Assembly: GCA_021029095.1 (NCBI GenBank)
Contig: JAJOHG010000003.1
Location: 496,001-560,000 of the forward strand
DNA from: Phellopilus nigrolimitatus
Lineage: Eukaryota > Basidiomycota > Agaricomycetes > Hymenochaetales > Hymenochaetaceae
Direction: 5' to 3'
DNA length: 64,000 nucleotides
Position numbers and translations under genes: made by a program. Position 1 is the stretch's first letter; each line of letters begins with the position of its first letter. The notes beneath the pieces were generated by a model. That model made no database searches, was not told the origin of the DNA, and saw only the letters and a program-made list of their open reading frames with translations. Positions 24,810 through 35,882 of the stretch are shown here, in pieces.

Positions 24810-26543
24810 ATGCTCGCTTTGGCTCCGCCGCTACATGACCACCCGTCCACCCACAGTGCTCCTGTTCCTACGAGCAAGACACCGACAGCTCGCAACAAAC
24901 CTGTTGCTCGCCGCGCTCCGTCTTCGTCCGCCCTGAACTCTACATTCTGCCCGTCTTCTTCATCGTCGTCCTCGTCGTCGTCCTCATCGTCTTCTGCTTC
25001 GTCGACTAGCACCATTGTTCCGTCGAGCATCTCTCGCTCAGGCGTGTCATCTTCGCTATCCCGACCAGAATCATCGCTTGTCCCGAGACACGAATCTGCT
25101 TCTCCCTCCGATTCTTCCGCTTCAAGGCTGGTCGAGTCGCAGGCAACGCAGCGACCTGCCCGCGCTTTGTCGCCAATGTCCTCGGTGTTGACGAGCCCTA
25201 ATTCAGCCATCGACATACACTCGTACCCTACTCCTGACCTTCTACGTCTGCTGGCGTCTTTGCTTAATCAGATTGCGACGGCGAACGACGTACTATCGTC
25301 TCCGAACTCGCCTAGCCTGAGCACGCCAAGCGCGCATCCGTCGCCCACTGCGGACCATCCACTAATATGGCAGACTCTGTTTACTGCTTCGCGCAGCTCC
25401 CTTTCCACACCTACGTCGCCCTTAACATTTCATGCGCGAAATATACCGTCTATCTCGCTTGAGGCATATTTGCTTCGTATCCTCCGTTACTGTCCTACCA
25501 CAAACGAGGTTTTCCTTTCGCTTCTAGTCTATTTTGACAGAATGTCAAAGTTAGCAAAGGAGGCTACGGGTAGTCGATTCGTGATTGACTCTTACAACGT
25601 GCACCGACTGGTGATTGTCGGAGTGACTGTGGCTAGTAAGTTCTTCAGTGATGTGTTTTACACAAATTCTCGATACGCAAAAGTGAGTTTTCATTTCAGT
25701 CCTGTTTTGCTGTGATGGGGAAATGCCTTGAGGCTTTTCACGTTGTTCGAACTTCCATATTTCCGTGCTTCTGTTCGCTAAAAACTAGCCTGAGAAGAAG
25801 TCCTATGGTGACAGAGACAGGAAGGAATCTTACTATTCTTTTCGATGAGCAATATATCGTGAACTTGCAGCATACTGACGTACGTTTTCGTTTTCAAGGT
25901 TGGCGGACTTCCTCAGGCAGAATTGAACCAACTCGAGCTGCAATTTCTGCTTCTAAACGATTTTCATCTTACCATTCCGACCGGCGAGATGCAGCGCTAC
26001 GCGGAGCAACTTATATTGTTCTCTCAAGGGCAGGCAGGGGTATCCGACGTTCAGCCATGGTCAAATCCATCATTTGCAACGGAGTCGTCCGCAGCTGCAT
26101 CGTCACGGCCTCTGCAGAGTATGGGTGCATTTGACGCTTTCGGTGGCAATATCACCGGCGACCACAATCCTTACACCAACGCTCAGGCACCACGCAACAC
26201 AACTCCCAGGCGTTCTGCTGGACAGACCGTTGCGGCGACTCCTTCCGACGAGCCCGAGGACGGCGATCAGGAGAGCAGCGTGTATTCCGAGACCGACACG
26301 GATGCTGAGACAGATGACGAGCCGACGATCCGGCCGACGCATTCGTGTGCATCGTCAGATACGCAGAGCCTCTTCAGCAACGACGCGAGCGAGGAAGCAG
26401 ACGATGGCGATGACGATTATGGGGATAAAGGCGCAATGGACGATGAACATCAAGCGGCAAGGCGCCAACGTCCGCCACATCGGCACTGGAATAGCAGCTC
26501 GTCTGTGTCGGTCGATGCGGATAGACACATGGCTAGTCCATAG
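24810..26543 (+). CDS. Pho80/PCL-family cyclin
   Basis: Regulatory cyclin expected to pair with a Pho85-like CDK in phosphate, glycogen or cell-cycle control. Two exons, 24810-25682 and 25899-26543, give 505 residues; the 216-nt intron is long for this window. The first 130 residues are Ser/Pro rich with a 13-residue Ser run. The cyclin box follows: ISLEAYLLRILRYCPTTNEV, FLSLLVYFDRMSKLA, SYNVHRLVIVGVTVASKFFS, and FYTNSRYAKVGGLPQAELN completed across the splice. LEFLLLNDF-like LELQFLLLNDFHLTI then appears. These are diagnostic for PHO80 cyclins. The C-terminal third is acidic and low complexity. The exact PCL subtype cannot be told. Confidence 0.9.
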
Positions 26544-27079
26544 AGTGCGTAGACTTATTCTACAACTTGTATAGATATCACTTTTCTCCTTTCTTATTGC
26601 GTTCATCTCCTTCTCTCCTTTGCGCCATCCCTCTGCATGTTCTTTGACCAGCAGCACTCATACCAATCACTGTTCAACGTCCTGCCACATTATAACACTA
26701 ATCACGCGTTTCTTTCCTCCTGATTTCGCAGTTCACCTGTACGCCAATATTTTATTCCTCTGTGCACGTCATTTTTCCAGACATCATACAGATTTCCCAT
26801 CATTGCGTTGTTTATGTCTGTACCGCATTTGCAGTGTCCATAAAATATGTATTTGGTGGCATATTCAAAGAAACTCGTGCACCCTTCGTCCTTATCCCGT
26901 CTTTAGAAAGGAGTGATACCACAAGGCAGTTGATTTTGCCACGAAGAAAGAAACAGTCCTAAGTTGTACAGTGCTAAATAAATTAGTGGAACTCCTCGAA
27001 CATCGTACATGTTCACTTCGCTGTAGTCGGAACCTATCTTTAATCATACATCTCATCCCCCTATTGTGCGATGCGACCC
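26544..27079. other. Convergent intergenic region, cyclin and branching enzyme 3' ends
   Basis: About 535 bp of AT-rich sequence with no supported exon; contains both 3' UTRs. Confidence 0.45.
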
Positions 27080-29809
27080 TTAATGATTTGCTAGGACAAG
27101 GCAGGTCCTGGTCGGAATGTATACCTGCAGCAAATCCAGTAAGTATACGTCATGAAAGAAATATGCGGGAACCCAACCTGGAGCCAGTTCTTCCTGTTGT
27201 TCCAAGCCAGGGGCGTCGTGAAATGCTTAATACTGGTGTCGACGCGGTCGTGTCCGCCGAAGCGTTTCTCATCGCTCGACAGTACGACGGAGTACTCGCC
27301 GGGCTCCTCCACACCAACACGGTAGTCCGTGAAGGAGTTTGTAGGATGGAAGTTGAAAATGAACAGTAAACCCGCTCGCTCAAATACGATAACCTTGTCA
27401 CCCTCATGCTTCAATGAGACGTACGCCTGCCAGCATATTGATCGAGTCAATAGTGTTCTCTATGAATAGAAATCAAATCATACCTGAGGGGCAGCAAGCC
27501 AATTGTATTTTGATTCAACATAATTCATGGCGGCGTCAAAATTGTTCAAATATCTGTAACGAAGAATTTGGTCGTCGACAACATTCCATTGCCTGCGAGC
27601 GTAGTGGAAGGAGTTGTTGTTTCCAGCTCTAGGGAAATCAAGCCACTGGAAGTTTTTCAGCCGCTTGGATTACACAGATATTAGAGGAAAATAACCTCAG
27701 GGTGTCCAAACTCGTTGCCCTCGAAGTTCAGATAGCCTTCACCACCTAGCGAGTGCACGAGAAGACTGGATGAAGCGTTTCTTTTAGTGGCTGCAAACAG
27801 TCTCATCATCGAAAGAACATACCGAATCATCTTGTGCAAAGCAAGGCCTCGATCGATAACTGGAGTGAGCTCTGTCAAATCGGACATGTTCGTGTCTGAG
27901 ATTTACAGAAAGAACGCGAATGTTAGACTTATTCGATGAGGCACACAACCAGAAGAACCTACACATCTCCTTATCCATCAGCCAGAAAGCAATCGTTTTG
28001 TCGCCCACAAGAGCCTGGTCGTGGCTCTCTGCATAGGCGATGCTCTTCTCCCCGTGCCGTCTATTTATCAGAGTATGCACAATAGCAGCCATGTCCCATT
28101 CATGATCCTGCTTATGTTTAAGTAACTTGATCCACATATCGGGAATTGCCATAGAGAGTCGGTAGTCAAATCCGACACCACCTTCCTCCGTGGGGGCGCA
28201 CAGAAGCGGCATACCGGATACGTCTTCTGCAATAGTAATGGTGTCAGGGTAGATGGTATGGAGCATGTCGTTCGCCTGTTGAAGAGTAGACCGAAAACAT
28301 TACTCTCGTGGTTCAATGAGAAGAATAAACGAACAAACCAGCATCAGGTAGACAACGCCTTCTTCATCAACTTGGTCTCCGAAGTATTCATGGTAGCCAC
28401 CGGAAAAGCCGGTGCCAATACCGTGGTGAAGGTACATCATACTCGTCACACCATCGAACCTGAAGCCATCGAAATGATATTCCTCCATGTAAAAGCGCAA
28501 ATTGCTAAGTAGGAAGCGCAGGACTTCGTGGCTGCCGTAATTGAAAAGGCGGCTATCCCACAGTTCATGACGTCCCTTTGCTCCTTCGTGGAAGTATAAG
28601 TGGTCCGTGCCATCAAAAAGATTGATGCCGTCAAGAACATTTTTGCACGCGTGCGAGTGGATAACGTCCAGGAGGACAGTGAGACCCATCCCATGGGCCA
28701 CATCAATGAGCTCCATGAGCTCTTCCGGCGTTCCATAGCGAGAGCTAACCGCGAAGAAGCTTGTGACTTGATAACCAAAAGCTATCCACAAAAATAAATA
28801 AATAAAAACGTTTATATAAAATTTTCATAATGAATTTGACGCACAAGCATAGTATGCATGTTCCATGGCTGCCATTAACTGGATAGTATTATATCCCAAA
28901 TTTTTGATGCGCCCCAAAATGTTTTTCGTGAATTCCTTGTATGTTCCAACTCTCCCTTCAGAGGTTGATATACCGACATGTGCTTCATAAATCTTTACGC
29001 TTGCCGGCTTTGGCGGTCGTGGATTTTTGAAGACATATTTTTCCGAAGCCGGAGGGTTCCAGAATCGAGCATCATAGACCGGAGAGACAGTGAGATCCTG
29101 CGTAACACGCTTGATCCAAGCAGGAAGACGTTCGATACGCTCGCCAGAAGGAAGGACCATGGAAATCTACTTTTGAGTGTTAATTCATTGTGAACCTCCG
29201 TTGGTAGATCTCAGAACGATGAACAGCTCTGTTCGAGTGCCATAGCAAGCGCTGACAAGACACTGCCTCTAAACTTGCAGAGACAGATTTGCCACTCCCA
29301 AGAAGACGCGTCATGATAAATTGACACTTGCCTTGATCTTGGAGTCATGCGGTATGGCAGGTTCGCCAGGAGATTTGGGAGGAATTTTAATCTCCCAAAC
29401 ACCAAACGCATCCTTTTGCATTTGGTGAGAAGACCTGTCCCAGGCATCTGGGAAAGTGTCAACACTACTCTAGATATATGCGTGTGGCGATGTCTTTTCT
29501 CCACGAAATATACGGTCTCGAGAGAGATAATGGGAGTAAGTGCTTACTGAAATCGCCAATTAGCGTGGCCTCTTTGGCGTTCGGAGCCCACTCGCGGTAG
29601 GTGATCTCGCCGTTGTCATCGACGTTCAGCCCAAAGCGGGAGTATCCCTTCGAGAACGCGTCATAGCCGCCTTCGTACTGCGCGATGGTGTCCTTCCACT
29701 GCTGAAAGCGCCCATGACGGTGGGCGATGGCGGGCAAGAACGGCTCGAGCCACGGATCGCGATCTAACGCGGGCTTGGTGTCGAAAGTCGAGGCGCTGGT
29801 GTTGCCCAT
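27080..29809 (-). CDS. GLC3: 1,4-alpha-glucan (glycogen) branching enzyme
   Basis: GH13 transferase that makes alpha-1,6 branches in glycogen. Start ATG at 29807-29809. The N-terminal CBM48-type part contains [20 protein letters not shown]. The catalytic barrel shows [17 protein letters not shown] and [16 protein letters not shown] (region I). The nucleophile Asp is in [18 protein letters not shown], the acid/base Glu in [12 protein letters not shown], and [15 protein letters not shown] is region [18 protein letters not shown] spans an intron. The C-terminal beta domain ends [14 protein letters not shown] at the stop 27080-27082. About nine exons and roughly 690 residues, the family size. Single-copy housekeeping enzyme; no defects seen. 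Confidence 0.95.
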
Positions 29810-30326
29810 ATTCGAACTCGACGCCGTTCAGCAAGAGCAGCGGGACGTGGTATGCAGTAGTCTCAAGAAGGAACGAGGAAGATGCTAGTACGGGACGCCG
29901 ATAGAGATACGTGACGGATAGCACACAAACTTCCTGTAACAGTGGATGTGGTAGGAGATCAAGGTGCAGAATTTCGCCTCCACTGCTGGATGGGCTAAGT
30001 TCATGCTGGACTGAATGGAGAAGACGCGCCGCGACGTCACGCGTGATGTAATCACTTCCTTTTCTGGTCGGCCTTCTTCGCCCGAGTTTCAATGCGTTTT
30101 TTGTCCAGAGAAATTTGACAGGCCTTCTGTTTTGAGAGACGAGTTGAATTTATTGGCCAAAGATCTGAGTATAATTTGAAGAGGACTGGCATGTAATCTG
30201 CAGAGCCTCAAAGCAGTCTTCTGATATACTGCCCAGTTGCTTTTATGATTATGGGACTAGTAAATCTCCTTCACAGAACAAGCAAATGTATATGCATACG
30301 AATCCCATCCTCCTACCACTAGACAT
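29810..30326. other. Upstream region of the branching enzyme gene
   Basis: About 517 bp with no convincing exon; contains the branching-enzyme promoter on the minus strand. Confidence 0.4.
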
Positions 30327-30724
30327 CTATGCGCCATTTTGGCCTCCTTGCTCATTGTTCCGGACGACCATCATGAATCCAACCCAATCGCTATCGATGC
30401 GTGTTCCATTCTTACTTATCTGTAAAGACGACTTGGCAACTATGTTCTCCAAAAACAGTATTCGAATTGCTCTTATTTTTTTTCTTTGAGAAATTCGCAT
30501 GCCTATACATGCATACATACAAATGCTAATGACGTGAGCACGTGTGGGCGCTCCAACGTAGAACGAAGAGCATCATTCACCATAATTACACTGTACGACA
30601 GCCCGCCCGGGATCCAGATACCAGACTGATTCTGACAAAGCGGAAGTAAAGGTTAATCGCAATGCCAGGCACGGGTATTACGTACCTGCTCGACTATTTC
30701 AAGAAGGGCGTCAACTGCCTTCAT
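30327..30724 (-). CDS. Small three-exon gene, unrecognised 80-residue product
   Basis: I infer this gene from splice structure. Exon 1 is 30724-30686 (MKAVDALLEIVEQ). A 54-nt intron at 30632-30685 has GTACGT and GTCAG ends. Exon 2 is 30631-30521 (NQSGIWIPGGLSYSVIMVND and on). A 101-nt intron at 30420-30520 has a GTATGT donor and a TTTACAG acceptor. Exon 3 is 30419-30327 (ISKNGTRIDSDWVGFMMVVR, ending NGA). All joins are in phase and each exon is 37 codons or shorter, which is why it is easy to miss. No signal peptide or known motif is evident. It could also be the 3' part of a larger gene or a decayed copy; I do not assign a function. Confidence 0.45.
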
Positions 30725-32340
30725 TCTTTTCAAAGGTCTCCAACGGTGTTACTTAAAATAACTGAACGGGTAAAGTTTCGCCCCACCAGATAAGAAATAC
30801 GAGTTTCGATAAATTTGTTTCGTTTTGCGTGCGGCTACACGCAGAATTGACTCGACTACGTCAGCGGCGTCGGAATAGATCTTCGGAGTATCCCGGTTCC
30901 CCTGGACGCCCTTCGACTGCATGTACAAATTACCAACTCAGAGGTCAGCTTGAATGCCGGAGGACGGTCCGCGTGGTATGTCTCCGAACGAAAAAGGCCG
31001 TGCGAGGAGACCGCGCGCCGAGGGAAGCTTGTATTTCTTTGCAAGTAGAACGCAACGCTAGTGCCATTTGAACTTAGACATGGAGCTCGAGAAATCCAAT
31101 TGAGGGCCGGGACAGAATGCAGTCTACTATCTCCGCACTAGTCGAGCGACATGCAGCGGGCAAGCACGAGGGCGGGCAGCCGAGGGTTGTATTTTAGACT
31201 TCACAGAATCACCGTGGCCGGCGAGCAAGAGCAGCGCGCAGAATGGAAGGGTGCTTGACTGAGATGCGTTTATATCTACCGGATAAAGCAGATCAACACG
31301 AGTAAACAAGCAAGCCACGATAAAGTTGTCCGAGACCGGCAACTACACATTTGCTCATTCTATTAGAGAATGAGCAAACAGAAGGACTTTTTAATCAGAA
31401 GTTAGTCTGTATTTGCTCATTGACGACCCGCCAGAAGCCTCAGTTAGGAACGTGGGACGCATGAGGGGGCATCGCATGAAAGAAGGGGGAGAATCAATGC
31501 GTGTATCAAAATTAGCTTTACCTGGCGAAGGATAACGTGAGTCATGAGGCAAGCGAGAGTGGAATACTCCCTACTATAATTTCTATTTTCTTTTCTTTTC
31601 CCTGGGAAATTTGCACGTCCTGCCTGACCAATGAGAGTTTCCTCTGTGGGACCTAGGGAGCTAGAAAGTTTTATCCGAGGGCGATCCTTTTTATATTTGT
31701 CTTTTCTCGCGCTTGTGGGGTGCGTTTACTCGAGGACGTGAGACAAGGACCTAGGTCGTGCGGCCGTCATCGGACATATCGTCCGCGAGTGCTGACTGCG
31801 GAGGTACTGAATGAGCTATTCAAGCGGAAAGGGAACGACAAAGCTGAAAAGGAAGGGAGGGAATATAGAACGTGCATGGAAGAGGGTTTGCAATTGAGTA
31901 GGAACGGTCAACGAGCAGGAGAGAAGCAAGGGAAGCAGGGTTATGACGACAGTCGGGCTGTTTTTGAAACCGCGGCGAGAGCAGAGCTGGCAACATCACA
32001 CGCCAAGTAAAGCGCTGGACAGAGGTCTGAAGCAGAGAGCAACGGTGAAGAATTAATTGGAGGACGTTGCTGGACAAGCCGATAGTGCTGAGAGACCCAG
32101 TGAGGCTCAGACTCAGAGGCTGTCACGTTCGACCTGGATGGAACCGGGCCGGCCCGAGTGCCGAATTGAGTTTTCCGAGTAAGGTTTCTGACTTCCGAGC
32201 GCGTATCCCGTCTATTCCGCCGGCTTCCGGCCTCAAATACCCCTCCGCTCAATTTTACTCTGCGACTACTCGCTACTTCGTCCCTGCACCAGCCCGTGCC
32301 ACGACCCCGACTTCGTCCCTCGACGACCTCTTCGTCGTTG
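30725..32340. other. 1.6-kb gap upstream of the CASTOR-like gene
   Basis: No supported coding exon on either strand. It includes the hairpin at 31350-31378, a CT/T-rich stretch near 31580-31600 and a TATA-like TTTTTATATTTG around 31690. It probably holds a long promoter or 5' UTR. Confidence 0.4.
31350..31378. repeat. Perfect 12-bp inverted repeat (hairpin)
   Basis: TTTGCTCATTCT, a 5-nt loop ATTAG, then AGAATGAGCAAA, a perfect reverse complement. A further direct copy of TTTGCTCATT is at 31412-31421. Confidence 0.85.
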
Positions 32341-34570
32341 ATGTCCATGGACTCATCGTCAACGCCCCCTCATGTCACTGTAACTATCCTCGACGTCTCT
32401 CTGTCTCTCGTGCATATACCCCGTTCTCGCCTCACCGAGCTCTCCCGACCTATCCTCAAGCAGCTCCTTCGCAAGAGCCCAAAATTTCTCAACCTCACTG
32501 CTAATGAAATTGAGCTCAGCATCTTTGCCGAGGATGCGGAGCTGGATGACTTCGAGCCCATCGCCCGCAAGGATAGGCAGAAGCAGAGGCTCCGCGATAA
32601 GTCGGACTCCAAATCTTCGTGGTCGAGGCGCAAACGCTTGTCTCGCCCAAACGACTCTTCTCAGTCTGTCGAGATTTCTTTTGAGAAATGGAGAGTGCTG
32701 CAAATCGACTCCCACGAGGATAGTCTCAGTATGTACTCTCTCGTTTCTAATTTTACATGAGCGCGCCATAGTTTGCATCGCATTTCGGTGATATCCTTTC
32801 ATGACGATCCTGCTCACATCTTTTTTTTTTTCTGCTGTGCAGGCAACTCGGGCAGTCGAGTTCGGGAGCTTTCTGCACCGCTTGCGGCGGCAGGCATTTC
32901 GATTTTATATCAATCTTCATATTTGAGCGACTTTATTTTCGTGAAGGCCTCACGTCTAGCAGAAGTTATGCAATTGCTTGACGCCGCGGGATTTAGCCTG
33001 GATAACCCAGATCCACTCGACACGGCTTCATCCCCTTTTCCTGACGGTTGTAACGACAAAAGCTTTGCACAGCTGCAGGACGATGCCAATGGATGTGGAA
33101 GGAGCTTGCCTGGCTCCCCCGGGTCGATGTCGCCGGCTGTCCTCTCACGTACGCGAAGCCCTTCTATGGCATCTCTCGCCGCCCTCTCGTATGCGATGTC
33201 AAGAGGAGGTTCTTATGCAGACTTGTCTACTCCCGTAATGACGATGCATAAGTCGAAACTATCGGAATCTACGCCGAATTCGTCTGCGACTTCCCTGGTT
33301 GCACGAACTCCGAAAAAATCATTGAGCCCAACGGCTGCCCCGGTTGAAGTTCTTACTCCAGATTTGGCATGTATCGGACTTAATGAAAGTGCCGCAGACT
33401 TTTGGACACTCAAAATTCTCACTCTCGTTGGATATCCCGAGCTCATCCCTTCCTCTTCGGCTACTTCGACTCCATCGTCGTCATTCACTCCGTACGAAGA
33501 ACGCCGTAACTCGCTGGCAGGCTCTCTTTTCGGGTTCCATCCACGCGTCCGCCATGCTAGTCCAGAGTCGGGCCGACTCACGCCGGATGCTGATTTTGAC
33601 GACGCGCCTGAAGAGCCTGTCTGGTCAAAACCCTTCTCCGCCCCTGGTCAATATTCCGACGACCCTTCCTTGCAAGACTCATCATCCCTCACAAGCCTTT
33701 CATCTTGTTCAAGCAGCGATGAGGAGGAATACTTTTCATCGTCCTCGCTGTACATTCGATCCAGGGAACGTGTGGGATCAACACCATCCCTCGTGAGCAC
33801 GACATCCTCCGCGCGCTCTCTTCCGGTGCAGCTGGACTTGCATCGCATGCCAGCACGGCCAATGCTGAACCATATGACGTCTTCCGCGACGCCTACCCGC
33901 CTACCACGACGGTTGTCTGTCGACAATTACCAACCAGAGCTCAGCCATGCGGTGGGAACGCGGAGAGGAAGCATAGGGATGTCAGAAAACCGAGCAACCC
34001 AGCGCGTGCCCTTTTTCTCGTTCACGCGCACCTCGGAGGGTTCGTCACTCACGACTGATCTGGGCGTCCTTGCTGCGCTGTTTGCGCACGACGAACGGCA
34101 CATGGTCATTTGCTCTGGGTCGTTGCTCGACGCCGGTGACGAGCTCAACGAGCGTGCCGCAGACGAAGTGTATTCTGGTGGGCGCAGGGCGCAGCCAATC
34201 TTTGATCTCGAAAGCGAGGATGATCTGTTTGAGATGGAAGAGGAGGATGAAAGCGCGCCGGGGACGATGAAGTGCTTGCAGATCGACTTGCAGAAGTTTG
34301 GACTTGGTGTGTTCCAAGTTGTTTTGCGATCTATATTTTATTCAGACATTTTCTACTTTGAATACAGAGAAGCACGGGTTAGTGAACCGTTTCTCGCGGG
34401 TTCTTGAGGAAAACGGGATCAACCACATGTACAGCTCGACTTATAAGACAGCAAATCTTCTTGTCAGTAGTTTTGCTATTTCCGTAGCATACGCTTGACT
34501 GAACATATGCGATACTTAGGTTGACAAGGCGAACGCTGTGCGCGCGCAGTCCCTCCTTCGATCTTGCTGA
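32341..34570 (+). CDS. CASTOR-like ACT-domain protein
   Basis: Resembles the animal CASTOR proteins, cytosolic arginine sensors upstream of TORC1; a sensor role in fungi is inference. Exons 32341-32728, 32843-34306, 34368-34462 and 34520-34570 join in frame to 665 residues; an ATG six bases downstream is an alternative start. The N-terminal ACT-like half has VTVTILDVSLSLVHIPRSRL. The next half has VRELSAPLAAAGISILYQSS and YLSDFIFVKASRLAEVMQLL. After a long Ser-rich insertion come LNESAADFWTLKILTLVGYP, LGVLAALFAHDERHMVICSG and a final ACT block, CLQIDLQKFGLEKHGLVNRF with YSSTYKTANLLVDKA. The Ser-rich insert makes it about twice the animal length. Confidence 0.75.
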
Positions 34571-35882
34571 GCACCATACTGGCGGCCGGATTCGCCATAC
34601 GATCATTCCAGTCGTTGCAAAATGAATGGGTGAAAACGTTGACTAAACGACTACCTTATGACGAGGACGTCCATATTTTCAGTGCATTTTTTTCATTCAC
34701 TTCTTGCAAAAAGTTTTGATCTTCCTTTCACTATGGCTCTCTAAATGGTTTGTATTCACTTATTGCCTTCATTCCGGGATGTATTCCTTCCTTTCTCCTC
34801 ATCTATCATGGTTCTGGTTGGTTTTTCACTATCGGCACGTAATGATCTATCACGCCATCCGATTTCCATCTACCTCGCTATCCCCATTCCTCGTACATCT
34901 ACATCCTCTTCGACATCTGTATCACGAAAAGTGGGTCATGCAACCAATAGTCATAAAATATCTGGATGTACTCTAGTCTACGTACAGGCTGGACACAGTT
35001 CCAGTACATATACCGCCGGATTTTCGTTTGTTTCGGGTGAGAGGTCGATTTCAATGCTGGATCAATATAAATTGGATGTATTTTCGGAGTCGCGTGCTCT
35101 TTATTTAGCCTGCTGGCGGCACGAAGACGGCGCCACCGCTGCGTATACATATAGCGCGAGGCCAGCATTTGATCCCGGGTGCGCTCGCGGCACGCGCAGG
35201 GAGAACTCGATCACCAGGGCACGCAAATGCGACTAGAGCGCGAAATGAAGGGAACGTAGCTAGGTTTGATGGCGTAGATCAGCTCATCGCGAACGGTGTC
35301 TGGAGGGTCTTTCGGGCGCGACAGGAGCATGATGGCTGAGCCGATGGCGAGAAGGCGATGCTTGATCAAAGAACGAGGGGGAAGTGAGCTCGGTTCGGCA
35401 CCTACTGATTCTGGGCGGACGAGGAGCTACGAAGCATGCAACAGAATTGAGCACGGAGAAAGACACAATAGGGACATAGCGTCGAGAAGAGATGGTTTTT
35501 AGCAGCTCGCAAGTGCAACTTACTCGGAAGCAAATTCAGATATTTACGCCACAGAGCAGTCCGTACATACTTTCCGGTTCCTCGTATCTTGGGCCCAGAC
35601 CAGTATAGATTTAATAGAGCCTATTATTTTTAAGCTGTCTGTGAGAGGGAGATAGAAAGTGAGATGTAATTATAAGTCGACTTAGCGATGTTTGTATACG
35701 CAGCAAGTAGTATCCACAGCCGGTGTTTGCCAGACCGGCTGTTCCGCCCTAGCGTTCTCTTCCTCATACCAACACCTGCGAGTCTCGAGATACCCTCATT
35801 TTATATTCTTTGCTTTTGTCATCTTTCTTCTCTGTTCGAGGGATTTTCTATTTCTTATCTGCCCTCAGGTACATGTCTCGCG
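34571..35882. other. 1.3-kb intergenic region upstream of the RasGEF
   Basis: No exon could be supported. The last 200 bp are CT-rich and end in a possible acceptor (CCTCAG near 35870), so the 5' UTR may be spliced. Confidence 0.4.

Noticed and set aside
34745..35502. Several 60-160 codon open frames between the CASTOR-like gene and the RasGEF.
   Set aside because: No start context, splice continuity or protein-like composition supports them.
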